64,000 nt of DNA from NCBI GenBank assembly GCA_024641945.1, contig JAHECD010000007.1, positions 1 through 64,000 of the forward strand, given 5' to 3'. This document shows positions 1 to 8,734 of the stretch, in pieces. The notes under the pieces were generated by a model. The model made no database searches. It was not told where the DNA came from and was given only the letters and a program-made list of their open reading frames with translations. This DNA comes from Rubrivivax sp. (GTDB taxonomy: Bacteria > Pseudomonadota > Gammaproteobacteria > Burkholderiales > Burkholderiaceae_C). Both the position numbers and the translations under genes were made by a program. Within the stretch, counting starts at the first letter, position 1, and the number at the start of each line of letters is the position of its first letter.

Positions 1-696
1 ATACGACCAGTCGCGCAACGTGCCCGGCCGCGGCGGATTCACCACGCCGTGCCACACCGTGGCCATGCTGCCGACGATGGTGGCGCCGACGAGCACCAGC
101 GCCCACGGCCCGCGTTCGCCGTCGCCGTCTCCGTCGAACACGCAGACCACGCGCTCGTTGCGCGCGAACAGCCCCGGCACACCCCGTGCCGTGACCGGAT
201 TCACCGAAAACAGTTCGCCCGGCACGTGAATCATCCGCCGCAGCCGCCCGCCGCACGGCATGTGGATGCGGTGGTAGTCCTTCGGACTCAGGTAGAGCGT
301 GGCGAAATGGCCGCCGTGGAACTCGGCCGCCAGCGCCGCGTCGCCGCCCACCAGCGCCGTCGCGGTGTAGTCGTGGCCCTTGGCCTGGAAGATGCGCTCG
401 CCGTCGATCGCACCGAACTGGCTGATCGCGCCGTCGACGGGGCAGACCAGATCTGCCGATGCGAGCGGCCGCAGGCCGGGTTTGAGCGCTCGCGTGAAGA
501 ACTCGTTGAACGTCGGATAGGCAGCTACATCGGGTTCGGCGGCCTCGGCCATGTCGACACCGTATCGGTCGACGAACCAGCGGATCACGGCGGTCGTGGC
601 CGCGCCGCCGCGTGCGCCGGCCAGCCGCCCCATCAACGTCGTCAGCGCCTGTTTGGGCAGGAGGTATTGCGGCAGGACCGCGAGGCGGTCCGACAT
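1..696 (-). CDS. psd: Phosphatidylserine decarboxylase proenzyme (3' end outside the window)
   Basis: Converts phosphatidylserine to phosphatidylethanolamine at the inner membrane. The 232 codons seen begin with an ATG at 696. They contain the family stretches [32 protein letters not shown] (with the conserved catalytic-region histidine) and [14 protein letters not shown], which match known Psd proteins closely. The LGST self-cleavage site, which forms the pyruvoyl group in this family, lies nearer the C-terminus and is beyond the window edge, so maturation cannot be checked. The start lies 13 bases after the sppA stop, so it is probably the last visible gene of the minus-strand operon that includes gph and sppA. 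The family assignment is firm. Confidence 0.93.
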   Translation of the reverse strand, partial: MSDRLAVLPQYLLPKQALTTLMGRLAGARGGAATTAVIRWFVDRYGVDMAEAAEPDVAAYPTFNEFFTRALKPGLRPLASADLVCPVDGAISQFGAIDGERIFQAKGHDYTATALVGGDAALAAEFHGGHFATLYLSPKDYHRIHMPCGGRLRRMIHVPGELFSVNPVTARGVPGLFARNERVVCVFDGDGDGERGPWALVLVGATIVGSMATVWHGVVNPPRPGTLRDWSY

Positions 697-709
697 CAGC
701 GGCGCGTCA

Positions 710-1699
710 TCAGCGGATCGGAGACAGCTCTCGCAGCGCCTTCACGGCGCCCTGCCCGACCGAGGCGCCGAAACGCTTGGCCAGCCGCTCCGCCACGTTG
801 TCGCGCGGCGTGTAGTCGATGATGTCCTCGGCCTTGACGACTTCGCGTGCGACGTAGTCGAGGTTGCCCTGGTGGTCGGCCAGACCCAGCCGGATGGCTT
901 CCTCGCCGTTCCAGAATAGGCCGGAAAAGGTTTCGGATGTTTCCTTCAGGCGCTTGCCGCGGCCGGCCTTGACGACCGTGATGAACTGCTTGTGGATCTG
1001 GTCGATCATGGCCTGTGCATACGCGCGCTGCCGCTCGTTCTGCGGGCTGAACGGATCGAGCATGCCCTTGTTCTCGCCGGCGGTGAGCAGGCGCCGCTCG
1101 ACCCCGAGCTTTTCCATCGTGCCGGTGAAGCCGAAACCATCCATGAGCACGCCGATGCTGCCCACGAGACTGGCCTTGTCGACGTAGATCTCGTCGGCGG
1201 CCACCGCGATGTAGTACGCACCCGATGCGCACATCTCCTCGACGACCGCGTAGACCTTCTTCTGGTGCAGTGCCTTGAGGCGGCGGATCTCGTCGTTGAC
1301 GATGCCGCTCTGCACAGGGCTGCCACCGGGTGAATTGATGCGCAACACGACCGCCTGCGCGCCCGGATCCTCGAATGCACTCTTCAGCGCCGCGACCAGG
1401 GTCTCGGCACTTGCATCGCTTTCAGCCGCGATTTCGCCGCGCACTTCGACGAGCGCCGTGTGCGGGCCCGACGGCGCATTCATGTGCCCGCGCTGCGTGA
1501 AGACCGACCACGCGACGGCGAGCGCCAGGCCGAGCCACGAAAGGCGGAAGAACACCCGCCAGCGGCGCTCGCTGCGGCGGTCCCGAAGCAGTTCGCCTGC
1601 GAGCTTCTCGATGCCCGATTCGACCGCGCTGCGCGCGGGCGCCGGGGATGGCGCCGGCGCGGACGCTGGCGGCAGGTCGTTGGGCGGACTGTCATTCAT
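710..1699 (-). CDS. sppA: Signal peptide peptidase, S49 family (SppA/SohB type)
   Basis: A 329-residue membrane-anchored serine protease that degrades leftover signal peptides. The proline-rich N-terminus is cytoplasmic, and one membrane helix lies near residues 48-67 ([18 protein letters not shown]). The S49 core follows: [12 protein letters not shown], then the nucleophile Ser159 in [21 protein letters not shown], and Lys211 in [13 protein letters not shown] as the likely general base of the Ser-Lys dyad known from short SppA proteins. The ATG overlaps the stop of the Rieske gene by 4 bases (ATGA), which indicates translational coupling. The length fits the single-domain bacterial type rather than the 67-kDa E. 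coli type. Confidence 0.9.
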   Translation of the reverse strand: MNDSPPNDLPPASAPAPSPAPARSAVESGIEKLAGELLRDRRSERRWRVFFRLSWLGLALAVAWSVFTQRGHMNAPSGPHTALVEVRGEIAAESDASAETLVAALKSAFEDPGAQAVVLRINSPGGSPVQSGIVNDEIRRLKALHQKKVYAVVEEMCASGAYYIAVAADEIYVDKASLVGSIGVLMDGFGFTGTMEKLGVERRLLTAGENKGMLDPFSPQNERQRAYAQAMIDQIHKQFITVVKAGRGKRLKETSETFSGLFWNGEEAIRLGLADHQGNLDYVAREVVKAEDIIDYTPRDNVAERLAKRFGASVGQGAVKALRELSPIR

Positions 1700-2115
1700 G
1701 CGGGGCTCCCTGGCATGCCGTCTTCGGCCGGTTCATCGAACCGTACCGGACGGATGTCGCGGGAAGGATACCAATACACCTGCCCGGCCGCCTCGCCCAC
1801 CTGCAGCGCCACCAGGCGCCCCCGCCCGCAGGGGCCACCGACGCAGCGGCCATCGGCCGGCTCGTAGGTGGCGCCGTGGATCGAGCAGACGATGAAGCGC
1901 CGGTCGCCGTCGAGGAACTGGCCTTCCTGCCAATCCATTTCGGTGGGCACGTGCGCACAGCGGTTCAGGTACGAAACGACCTGGCCACCAAACCTGAGCA
2001 CGAAGGCGCGCGCCGGCCGCCCGTACTCCAGCACGTCGAAGACCCACGCCCGACCGCCGTCGTCGAGATCGGCCGACGCGCACAGCGGCTCGGCCGGCGC
2101 AGCGGTCTCAACCAT
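1696..2115 (-). CDS. Rieske [2Fe-2S] ferredoxin-like protein
   Basis: A 139-residue soluble protein with one Rieske domain. The cluster ligands are visible as Cys53-x-His55 (NRCAHVPTEMDW) and Cys77-x2-His80 (FIVCSIHGATYEP). There is no membrane anchor and no oxygenase domain, so it resembles stand-alone Rieske proteins that act as electron carriers for unidentified partners. The start at 2115 overlaps the gph stop by 8 bases. A longer reading exists upstream, but it would be arginine-rich shadow of gph. The protein belongs to the gph-sppA-psd run, a neighbourhood typical of Burkholderiales. Its physiological partner is unknown. Confidence 0.85.
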   Translation of the reverse strand: MVETAAPAEPLCASADLDDGGRAWVFDVLEYGRPARAFVLRFGGQVVSYLNRCAHVPTEMDWQEGQFLDGDRRFIVCSIHGATYEPADGRCVGGPCGRGRLVALQVGEAAGQVYWYPSRDIRPVRFDEPAEDGMPGSPA

Positions 2116-2764
2116 GCGTTGCCAACCAGTCGTGCAGCTCGCGCGTGGTGTGCGCCACATGCAGCGGCGCGAAGGCCTCGAAGGCATCGTGCTCGTGTGC
2201 GCCGTAGCTCACCCCGATGCCGGCCACGCCGGCATTGACGGCCATCTGCAGATCGTGCGTGGTGTCGCCGATCATCAGGGTCCGCGCCGGCGGTACACCG
2301 AGCTCGGCCATCAACTCGAGCAGCATCGTCGGGTCGGGCTTGGACGCCGTTTCGTCGGCCGTCCGGGTGGCGTCGAACAGGCCCTTGAGTTGCGAGGTCG
2401 CCAGCGCCTCGTCGAGGCCGCGCCGGCTCTTGCCGGTGGCCACCGTGATCAGATGATTGCGATCCTTCAGCGCATGCAGCATCTGCAACGTGCCCTCGAA
2501 CAGCACGAGCTCGTGCTGGCTCGCGAAGTAGTGATGGCGATACCGGTCGCCCAGTTCCGGGTAGCGCTCGGGCGGGAATTCGGGCGCCGCGTGCAGCAGC
2601 GCGTCGCGAAGACCCAGGCCGATCACATAGGCCGCCTGCTCGTCGCTCGGCACGGTGGTGCCGACGTCGCGGCAGGCGTTCTGGATGCAGCGCACGATCA
2701 GCGCGGTGCTGTCGAACAGCGTGCCGTCCCAGTCGAACGCGATGAGGTCGAAGCGGCGGGGCAT
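2108..2764 (-). CDS. gph: HAD-family phosphoglycolate phosphatase-like hydrolase
   Basis: A 218-residue haloacid-dehalogenase phosphatase. Motif I is FDWDGTLFDS with nucleophile Asp11 and acid/base Asp13, motif II is TVATGKS, the lysine of motif III lies in ETASKPDP, and motif IV is MIGDTTHDLQMAVNAG. The cap resembles phosphoglycolate phosphatase, which removes 2-phosphoglycolate formed during DNA repair or oxygenation. HAD substrates are hard to infer, so the exact substrate is uncertain. The ATG at 2764 is 2 bases past the OsmC stop. The gene is coupled to the downstream Rieske gene. Confidence 0.85.
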   Translation of the reverse strand: MPRRFDLIAFDWDGTLFDSTALIVRCIQNACRDVGTTVPSDEQAAYVIGLGLRDALLHAAPEFPPERYPELGDRYRHHYFASQHELVLFEGTLQMLHALKDRNHLITVATGKSRRGLDEALATSQLKGLFDATRTADETASKPDPTMLLELMAELGVPPARTLMIGDTTHDLQMAVNAGVAGIGVSYGAHEHDAFEAFAPLHVAHTTRELHDWLATHG

Positions 2765-2766
2765 GT

Positions 2767-3237
2767 TCAATCCATTTCGGGTTCGCAGCGCACGTCGGTC
2801 CGGACCGAATTGGCGATGAAACATTGCTCGTGGGCGCGGTGGTGCAACGCCGCATGCTGCTCGGCCGTGGGGGCACCGCCCGCCACGAACCGAACCCGCG
2901 GGCGCAGCACCACCACGGTCATCGCCAACCGTCCGGCGGCGTCGCGCGCCAGCGTGCCCTGGGCTTCGTCGACATAAGCCTGCACGACAAAGCCGGCCCG
3001 GGCCGCAAGGTCCAGGAACCACAGCATGTGGCAGCTCGACAGCGATGCGACGAAAGCCTCTTCGGGGTCGACGCCGGCGGTATCGCTCATCGGCACCGAC
3101 ACGACCTGCGGTGAACTCGACGCCGGCACCACCGCGCCACCGTCGAACAGCCATTGATGCGACCGGTGGTAGCGGTGGTCGGTGAAGGTCTCGCCGTCCC
3201 CGCGCTGCCAGCGCACCGTGGCCTTGTACGCACTCAT
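2767..3237 (-). CDS. OsmC/Ohr family peroxiredoxin-like protein
   Basis: A 156-residue OsmC-fold protein. The family's two redox cysteines are present: Cys69 in SLSSCHMLWF and Cys139 in HEQCFIANSV. OsmC and Ohr proteins detoxify organic hydroperoxides using this cysteine pair in the cytoplasm. The sequence is closer to the general OsmC subfamily than to classical Ohr, so the substrate is not defined. The ATG at 3237 overlaps the stop of the preceding gene by 4 bases, and gph follows after 2 bases, so all are co-transcribed. Confidence 0.87.
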   Translation of the reverse strand: MSAYKATVRWQRGDGETFTDHRYHRSHQWLFDGGAVVPASSSPQVVSVPMSDTAGVDPEEAFVASLSSCHMLWFLDLAARAGFVVQAYVDEAQGTLARDAAGRLAMTVVVLRPRVRFVAGGAPTAEQHAALHHRAHEQCFIANSVRTDVRCEPEMD

Positions 3238-3845
3238 CGTCTGGCAGTGGCCTTTTTCGCGGGGGCCTTGCCTGCGGCCTTGGCGGCGGACTTTTCGGAG
3301 GCGATCTTGCGGGCCTCGTTGAGTGCCGCCTTCATCGCACGCGCACCGGCGCGGCGATCGCGCAGTTCATCCTTGCGATAACTCTCCTCGGCCGCCTGGC
3401 GCATCTCGATGGCCTTGGCGAGCGCCTGCTTGTAACGCGCGGGCGTGTACGTCGACTCGCTGCCGATATAGATGTTGCGGTTGCGAGGCTTCTCGCCAAA
3501 GCGGGGCAGCAGGACCTGCAGGCTGGCATATCGAACCTTGGAGCCGCTTCGCTGGCGCAGCAGCGGACCGCTGATGCCCACGGGCAGGTCGGTGCTCTTG
3601 CTGACGCTCGGGCGTGGCTGAAGCTTCGAAGGCGTGGGCATCGTCGCGATGCGGTGGATCAGTTCGCGCGTGGCCGCGTCGAGCGAGGCCTTTGCGCCGC
3701 TGCCGTCATTGCTGCCGTCGGAGAACATCTTGGTCCCGCCGTAACGGACCTGCCAGCCGTGGGTGTATCGATGGTCGATGCGCTGGATGCACTGCGGCAC
3801 CTTGAAGCGTTTGCCTGTAAAGATAACGACGTCTCTGGTTTTCAT
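3234..3845 (-). CDS. Putative AP2/ERF-like DNA-binding protein with a Lys/Ala-rich tail
   Basis: A 203-residue basic protein. Residues about 18-60 (QRIDHRYTHGWQVRY, then GTKMFSDGS and an Ala/Leu-rich helix) resemble the bacterial AP2 pattern of a short three-strand sheet followed by a helix. A second, weaker copy lies at about 95-150 (LPVGISG, KVRYASLQVLLP, NIYIGSES, then a helix). The last 45 residues are rich in Lys and Ala, like histone-type tails. The ATG at 3845 is preferred; a GTG sits two codons earlier. It lies between rluC and the OsmC gene, and its stop overlaps the OsmC start. The AP2 assignment comes from pattern recognition only and no function is known. Confidence 0.55.
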   Translation of the reverse strand: MKTRDVVIFTGKRFKVPQCIQRIDHRYTHGWQVRYGGTKMFSDGSNDGSGAKASLDAATRELIHRIATMPTPSKLQPRPSVSKSTDLPVGISGPLLRQRSGSKVRYASLQVLLPRFGEKPRNRNIYIGSESTYTPARYKQALAKAIEMRQAAEESYRKDELRDRRAGARAMKAALNEARKIASEKSAAKAAGKAPAKKATARR

Positions 3846-3878
3846 GGGCACTCTGTATGACGCGCTGGATGTCGCGCG

Positions 3879-4916
3879 TTAGGGCTCCCTGGCCTCTACG
3901 TTTTTTGGTGCAGCACGATTGAGCGCTCGAACGAGATTCTCGCACTCTGCGGGTACCGCGGCCTCAAGTTCGACCATACCGCCCGTGGCCGGATGTGTGA
4001 AGCGCAGCCGCCGCGCATGCAGGAACATGCGCTCGAAGCGCACCGGTGCAGCCTCGCCACGTGCCAGCCGCTTGTTCAGCGCGAAGTCACCGTACTTGGC
4101 GTCGCCCACGATCGGGAATCCTTCGCCCGCGAGATGCACGCGGATCTGGTGCGTGCGCCCGGTCTTGATCGTCACGTCGAGCAGCGTGAACGCACCCAGC
4201 CGCTTCGCCACGCGCACCAGCGTGATGGACCGGCGCCCCTGCTCGTCGGCCGCCGAAGTGATGCGCACGCGGCGCTCGCCTTCGGCCGTGAGGTACTTGT
4301 GCAGTGGTGCGTCGATGACCTTGCGGCTTTCGGGCCACTCGCCTGCGACGAGCGCCAGATAGGTCTTGCCCACCGCCTTGTCGGCCCCGTGCACGCGAAA
4401 CTGGTCCTGCAGGTTCGTCAGCGCGCTGCGCTTCTTGGCCAGCAGCAGCACGCCCGAGGTCTCGCGGTCGAGCCGGTGAACGAGTTCCAGGAAGCGGGCT
4501 TGAGGACGCGCGCGCCGCAGTTGCTCGATCACGCCCGAACTCACGCCGCTGCCGCCATGCACCGCCACGCCCGCCGGCTTGTCGATGGCAAGAACATGCT
4601 CGTCCTCCAGCAGGATCGGGAACTCGCGCGCCGGCGCCGGCCCGTTCGCCAGGGTTCGCTCCGGCAGGCGCATCGGCGGCAGGCGCACGTCGTCCCCCGC
4701 CGCCACCCGGGTATCCGCGCCCGCCCGTCCCTTGTTCACACGCACTTCGCCGGAGCGGATGACCCGGTACACGTGCGTCTTCGGCACGCCTTTCAGATGG
4801 CGCAGCAGAAAATTGTCCAGGCGCTGGCCCGCCGACTCGTCGTCGACCGTCAGGTGCCTGACCTGCGGCGCCTGTGGCGCGCTGCCGGGTTCATGTCCTG
4901 TCGGGGTGGAGGGCAA
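3879..4916 (-). CDS. rluC: 23S rRNA pseudouridine(955/2504/2580) synthase
   Basis: Isomerises uridines to pseudouridine in 23S rRNA. It has an N-terminal S4-like RNA-binding domain (DDESAGQRLDNFLLRHL, VYRVIRSGEVRVNKGR) and a RluA-type catalytic domain with the catalytic aspartate in HRLDRETSGVLLLAKK and the family motif TGRTHQIRVHL. The start is uncertain. The frame is open up to an ATG at 5018, but that would run through the promoter-like spacer. A TTG at 4916, about 13 codons before the S4 domain, fits the family length better. It is divergent from rne, the classic rluC/rne arrangement. Confidence 0.9.
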   Translation of the reverse strand: MPSTPTGHEPGSAPQAPQVRHLTVDDESAGQRLDNFLLRHLKGVPKTHVYRVIRSGEVRVNKGRAGADTRVAAGDDVRLPPMRLPERTLANGPAPAREFPILLEDEHVLAIDKPAGVAVHGGSGVSSGVIEQLRRARPQARFLELVHRLDRETSGVLLLAKKRSALTNLQDQFRVHGADKAVGKTYLALVAGEWPESRKVIDAPLHKYLTAEGERRVRITSAADEQGRRSITLVRVAKRLGAFTLLDVTIKTGRTHQIRVHLAGEGFPIVGDAKYGDFALNKRLARGEAAPVRFERMFLHARRLRFTHPATGGMVELEAAVPAECENLVRALNRAAPKNVEAREP

Positions 4917-4955
4917 ACCCGGCCCTATTCGTGGGCTGCCCGGGACTTTGGCCCT

Positions 4956-4961
4956 TATAAT
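4956..4961 (+). promoter_or_regulatory. Candidate rne promoter -10 box
   Basis: A perfect TATAAT lies on the plus strand in the rluC/rne spacer, with a start site expected near 4968. No good -35 hexamer is seen 16-18 bases upstream (only GC-rich sequence). If used, it would give rne a leader of about 660 nt. Confidence 0.45.
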
Positions 4962-5171
4962 GCGGCGCTCCACGTTTGTGTTGCAAGTGCTTGATTTTGG
5001 GGAGTTTACCCGGGGCATGGCCACACAGCCTGGAACGGCGCAGGGTGCCGCTGTCGGCGCCCCGAGCCACAAGCGTTGATGCAATGCCTGCAGGCCGCGG
5101 GCGGTGCCGAGTCCCCAAGTGACCGGCAGGTGCGTGGGCCGAGGTGTCAGAGACACGATTCAGAAGAACCT

Positions 5172-5192
5172 GCCCCGCACGTAGCGCGGGGC
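5172..5192 (+). promoter_or_regulatory. Hairpin in the rne leader
   Basis: GCCCCGC at 5172-5178 pairs perfectly with GCGGGGC at 5186-5192 around a 7-base loop. It is not followed by a T-run, so it is not a terminator. It lies 17 bases before the larger stem-loop of the leader. Confidence 0.55.
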
Positions 5193-5208
5193 GCCGAAGA
5201 AAGATCAC

Positions 5209-5254
5209 GGAGCCAGATGCCTTATCGCCCTCACGGGCGTTGGTGGCTGGCTCC
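5209..5254 (+). promoter_or_regulatory. Extended stem-loop in the rne leader
   Basis: GGAGCCAG (5209-5216) pairs perfectly with CTGGCTCC (5247-5254). Inside it, CGCCC (5226-5230) pairs with GGGCG (5235-5239) around TCAC, and intermediate bases allow further pairing. This 46-nt element is the clearest RNA structure in the leader. Confidence 0.6.
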
Positions 5255-5625
5255 AGCGCCAGGCAACCCGGCCCCACGCGATGTTCGCCCCGTCTTCCAA
5301 CCCCTGCCCCAGCGGCGGCCCCGGCCATCTCTTGATGCGTCCGGTGTGGCTGCGCTGGGCTGCAGCCCGTCCGGCGCAGGCCGCCGCGGGGCCGGAAGAC
5401 ACCGACTCGCCACCGGCCGCGCCCGCCAGCACGCACGCGCCAACGCTGCAACCCTGACCCCACCCGCTTCCGCACTGACGGAACGGACGGTCACCCCGCA
5501 GTCCAGGGCGATTCGATCCATCGGTTCTTCCGTCGTTACTCGTGCATCGAAGATTGCCGCCGGCCCCTGAGGGCGGGCGGTAGCGGGATGCGTGCCGAAA
5601 GGCGCGCGACAGTTGGAGTGCACGA

Positions 5626-8598
5626 ATGAAACGCATGCTGATCAATTCCACGCAGCCGGAAGAGCGGCGCCTGGCGATCGTCGACGGACAGAAACTGCTC
5701 GACTTCGAGACCGAGATCGAAGGGCGCGAACAGCGCAAGGGCAACATCTACAAGGCCGTCATCACGCGGGTGGAGCCTTCGCTCGAGGCCTGCTTCGTCG
5801 ACTATGGCGAAGACCGCCACGGCTTCCTGCCGTTCAAGGAAATCTCGCGCAACTATTTCCGCGAGGGCACCGACGTCAAGAACGCGCGCATCCAGGACGC
5901 GATGCGCGAAGGCGACAACCTGCTGGTGCAGGTCGAGAAGGAAGAGCGCGGCAACAAGGGCGCCGCACTCACCACCTTCGTCAGCCTGGCCGGGCGCTAT
6001 CTCGTGCTGATGCCGAACAACCCTCGCGGCGGCGGCGTGAGCCGGCGCATCGAGGGCGAGGATCGCGAGGAACTGAAGGAAAACCTCGACCAGCTCGAGT
6101 ACCCGAAGGGCATGAGCCTGATCGCACGCACCGCCGGCATCGGCCGCAGCGCGCCCGAGTTGCAGTGGGACCTGAACTACATGCTCAAGCTGTGGGAGGC
6201 CATCGACGGCGCTTCCAAGGCCGGCAAGGGCGCGTTCCTGATCTACCAGGAGAGCTCGCTCGTCATCCGTGCGATCCGCGACTACTTCACGGCCGATATC
6301 GGCGAGATCCTGATCGACACCGACGACATCTTCGATCAGGCGCACCAGTTCATGAACCACGTGATGCCCGAGATGGCCAATCGCGTGAAGCGCTACCGCG
6401 ACGACGCGGCGCTCTTCAGCCGGTTCCAGATCGAGCACCAGATCGAGACCGCGTTCTCGCGCACCGTCAACCTGCCCAGCGGCGGCGCGATCGTGATCGA
6501 CCACACCGAGGCGCTCGTCTCCGTCGACGTGAACTCGGCGCGCGCCACGCGTGGTGGCGATATCGAGGAGACCGCCACCCGCACGAACCTCGAGGCCGCC
6601 GACGAGATCGCGCGCCAGATGCGCCTGCGCGACCTGGGCGGCCTGATCGTCGTCGACTTCATCGACATGGAAGAGTCGAAGAACCGGCGCGAGGTCGAGA
6701 CCCGGCTGCGTGATGCGCTGCGCAGCGACCGCGCACGGGTGCAGTTCTCGTCGATCAGCAAGTTCGGCCTGCTCGAACTCAGCCGCCAGCGCCTGCGCCC
6801 GGCCTTGAGCGAAGGCAACCACATCACCTGCCCGCGCTGCAACGGCACCGGCCACATCCGCGACACCGAAAGCTCGGCGTTGCAGATCCTGCGCATCATC
6901 CAGGAAGAGGCGCTGAAGGACAACACCGCCGCCGTGCATGTGCAGGTGCCGGTCGAAGTGACCTCGTTCCTGCTGAACGAGAAGCGCACCGAGATCACCA
7001 AGATCGAGCTCAAGCAGCGCGTGACGGTGCTGCTGGTGCCGAACAAACATCTCGAGACGCCCAACTACAAGCTCGAGCGACTGCGCCACGATGATCCGCG
7101 CCTGGAAAATCTGCAGGCCAGCTACACGATGATCGAGGAACCGGACGACGAGGTCGGCATCACGCGGCGCGAGAAGGCCAAGCCCAAGCAGGAACCGGTG
7201 ATCAAGGGTGTCCTGCCGGACCAGCCGGCCCCGCCGCCGGTACCGAAGCCGGAACCCACGCCGGCCCCGCTGGCCGCGGCTCCCGCCCCAGCGCCCATGG
7301 CCGTGCCAGTGGCCGAGGCCGGCAGCGGATTCTTCGGCTGGATCAAGAAGATGTTCGGCGGTGGTGCCGCCGAGCCTGCCGCGGTCAAGCCGGCGCCGTC
7401 CGTCGCTGCGAAACCCACTGTTGGCGCCGAAACCACCGAAAAGCGCGAGGGCCGAGACGGCCGCCGCGGTGGCCGCGGTGGCCGGGGTGGCGAACGTGGC
7501 GAACGCAGCGAGCGTGAACGCAGTGGTCGCGGCGGCGAAGCGCGCGGTGAGCGCACGGGCCGTGGCGACCGGGGTGATCGCCCTGAGCGCGGTGAACGCA
7601 GCGAGCGCGGTGAACGTGCCGAGCGGCCCGATCGCGCCCCGCGCGGCGACCGCCGCCCCGAGGGTGCTGAAGGTGTGGTCGCGGCAGCCGGGGTCGAGCG
7701 CGAAGAGCGTCCACGCCGCGGTGAGCCTCGCGGTGAGGCCAGGGGCGAGCGTCCGCCGCGCGCGGCAGTGGCCGACGAGAGCGGCAACGTTCAGCCCTTC
7801 GTCGATACGGTCCCGGGCGCCGAAGGTGCCGAAGCGGGTGCCGAGGGCGAGCGTGACGGGCGCCGTCGGCGCCGTCGTGGCGGCCTCGGCGGCCGCGACC
7901 GCGACGAGGCGCGTGCGGACGGTGCGGTTGGCGCCGCGCCGGATGCCGATGCCGGCGACACCCTGCCGCCGCAAGAGACGCTGCTGCCTGACCCGAAGGT
8001 CACGAGTGCCGCGATGGACCACCTCGGCGACGAGGCGGCCGCACCCGAAGGTGGCGATCCGGAAGGTGGTCGCCGCCGTGGTCGTGGACGCGACCGCTAT
8101 CGGCGCGAACCGCGGCCGGAAGGTGTGAGCCCGGGGGCCGGAACCGAAAGCGCCCCGCCATTGCCGGCAGAGGCCGCGAGCGAGTACGCGACCGGCGACG
8201 ACTCGGCGCCGTACGCACCGCACCCCTCGCTGCCGCGTGCCGCCGAACCGGCGTCGGTGGCATCGGTTGGGGTGTTCGCTGAAGAAGCGCCCGTTGCTGC
8301 CGCCGAGCCCGAAGCGGCTTTCGTGACCGCGCCGGCCGTTGTCGAGCCGTTCTCCCTTCCCATCGACGACCTCCACCGCATCGCGGAAGGCTCCGGCCTG
8401 CAATGGGTGAACTCCGACGCAGAGAAGATCGCGGCCGCACAGGCTGCGATCGCTGCCGCGCCGCGGCCCATCCATGTGCCGCGCGAGCCCAAGCCGCTGG
8501 TGGTGATGGACGAAGGCCCGCTCGTGCTGGTGGAGACCCGCAAGGACCTGTCGCAACTCAAGTTGCCGTTCGAGCAGCAGCAACGGCCTTCGGCCTGA
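5626..8598 (+). CDS. rne: Ribonuclease E
   Basis: A 990-residue endoribonuclease that processes rRNA and tRNA and turns over mRNA. The N-terminal half has the S1 domain ([20 protein letters not shown] onward), catalytic aspartates near 301 (SVDVNSAR) and 345 ([13 protein letters not shown]), and the Zn-link CPRCNGTGH near 402. The C-terminal half has a Pro/Ala-rich spacer, an amphipathic helix-like stretch ([14 protein letters not shown], near 566-579) that resembles membrane-targeting segments, and a long Arg/Gly/Glu-rich low-complexity region of the kind that binds RNA and degradosome partners. The ATG follows GGAG. Long open frames also run antisense here because of GC-rich codon bias and are not genes. 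Confidence 0.97.
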   Translation: MKRMLINSTQPEERRLAIVDGQKLLDFETEIEGREQRKGNIYKAVITRVEPSLEACFVDYGEDRHGFLPFKEISRNYFREGTDVKNARIQDAMREGDNLLVQVEKEERGNKGAALTTFVSLAGRYLVLMPNNPRGGGVSRRIEGEDREELKENLDQLEYPKGMSLIARTAGIGRSAPELQWDLNYMLKLWEAIDGASKAGKGAFLIYQESSLVIRAIRDYFTADIGEILIDTDDIFDQAHQFMNHVMPEMANRVKRYRDDAALFSRFQIEHQIETAFSRTVNLPSGGAIVIDHTEALVSVDVNSARATRGGDIEETATRTNLEAADEIARQMRLRDLGGLIVVDFIDMEESKNRREVETRLRDALRSDRARVQFSSISKFGLLELSRQRLRPALSEGNHITCPRCNGTGHIRDTESSALQILRIIQEEALKDNTAAVHVQVPVEVTSFLLNEKRTEITKIELKQRVTVLLVPNKHLETPNYKLERLRHDDPRLENLQASYTMIEEPDDEVGITRREKAKPKQEPVIKGVLPDQPAPPPVPKPEPTPAPLAAAPAPAPMAVPVAEAGSGFFGWIKKMFGGGAAEPAAVKPAPSVAAKPTVGAETTEKREGRDGRRGGRGGRGGERGERSERERSGRGGEARGERTGRGDRGDRPERGERSERGERAERPDRAPRGDRRPEGAEGVVAAAGVEREERPRRGEPRGEARGERPPRAAVADESGNVQPFVDTVPGAEGAEAGAEGERDGRRRRRRGGLGGRDRDEARADGAVGAAPDADAGDTLPPQETLLPDPKVTSAAMDHLGDEAAAPEGGDPEGGRRRGRGRDRYRREPRPEGVSPGAGTESAPPLPAEAASEYATGDDSAPYAPHPSLPRAAEPASVASVGVFAEEAPVAAAEPEAAFVTAPAVVEPFSLPIDDLHRIAEGSGLQWVNSDAEKIAAAQAAIAAAPRPIHVPREPKPLVVMDEGPLVLVETRKDLSQLKLPFEQQQRPSA

Positions 8599-8638
8599 CG
8601 GGCGCGTCGCGTCGCATCGCCGCGCCGCACCCCCCACT

Positions 8639-8669
8639 GACGCCGCCGCGGCGAAAGCCCGGCGGCGTC
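8639..8669 (+). terminator. Hairpin downstream of rne, possible terminator
   Basis: GACGCCGCCG (8639-8648) and CGGCGGCGTC (8660-8669) form a perfect 10-bp stem with an 11-base loop that can pair further. Only a short ATTT follows, so it is a weak intrinsic terminator or an mRNA 3'-end stabiliser. Confidence 0.5.
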
Positions 8670-8734
8670 GGCATTTCAGTGCCGGCCTCCTTCGCGCGGA
8701 CAGTTGCCTTGAGTTCGGTGCCGATCGAGGCGGG

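Larger units (their letters stand above)
4962..5625 (+). promoter_or_regulatory. Long structured 5' leader of rne
   Basis: About 660 bases lie between the candidate promoter and the rne ATG, with no convincing gene. The stretch carries at least two strong hairpins, listed separately. Long structured leaders are established for rne genes: the E. coli rne leader controls autoregulation by RNase E cleavage, and Pseudomonas has a separate rne-II motif. By analogy, this leader probably mediates feedback on RNase E level; that is inference. A Shine-Dalgarno GGAG sits about 10 bases before the ATG. Confidence 0.55.

Noticed and set aside
3879-5156. A 425-residue form of RluC starting far upstream
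   Set aside because: The extra 80 residues cross the divergent promoter region, are not protein-like and are absent from the family; a TTG at 4916 is a better start.
7490-7780. Repetitive sequence resembling a tandem array or CRISPR-like repeat
   Set aside because: The repeats are irregular, in frame, and encode the Arg/Gly/Glu-rich tail of RNase E.
5536-8637. A continuous open frame of about 1030 codons on the minus strand, antisense to rne
   Set aside because: It is a by-product of GC-rich third positions. Its product is arginine-, histidine- and alanine-rich with no domain, and it covers the well-supported RNase E gene.
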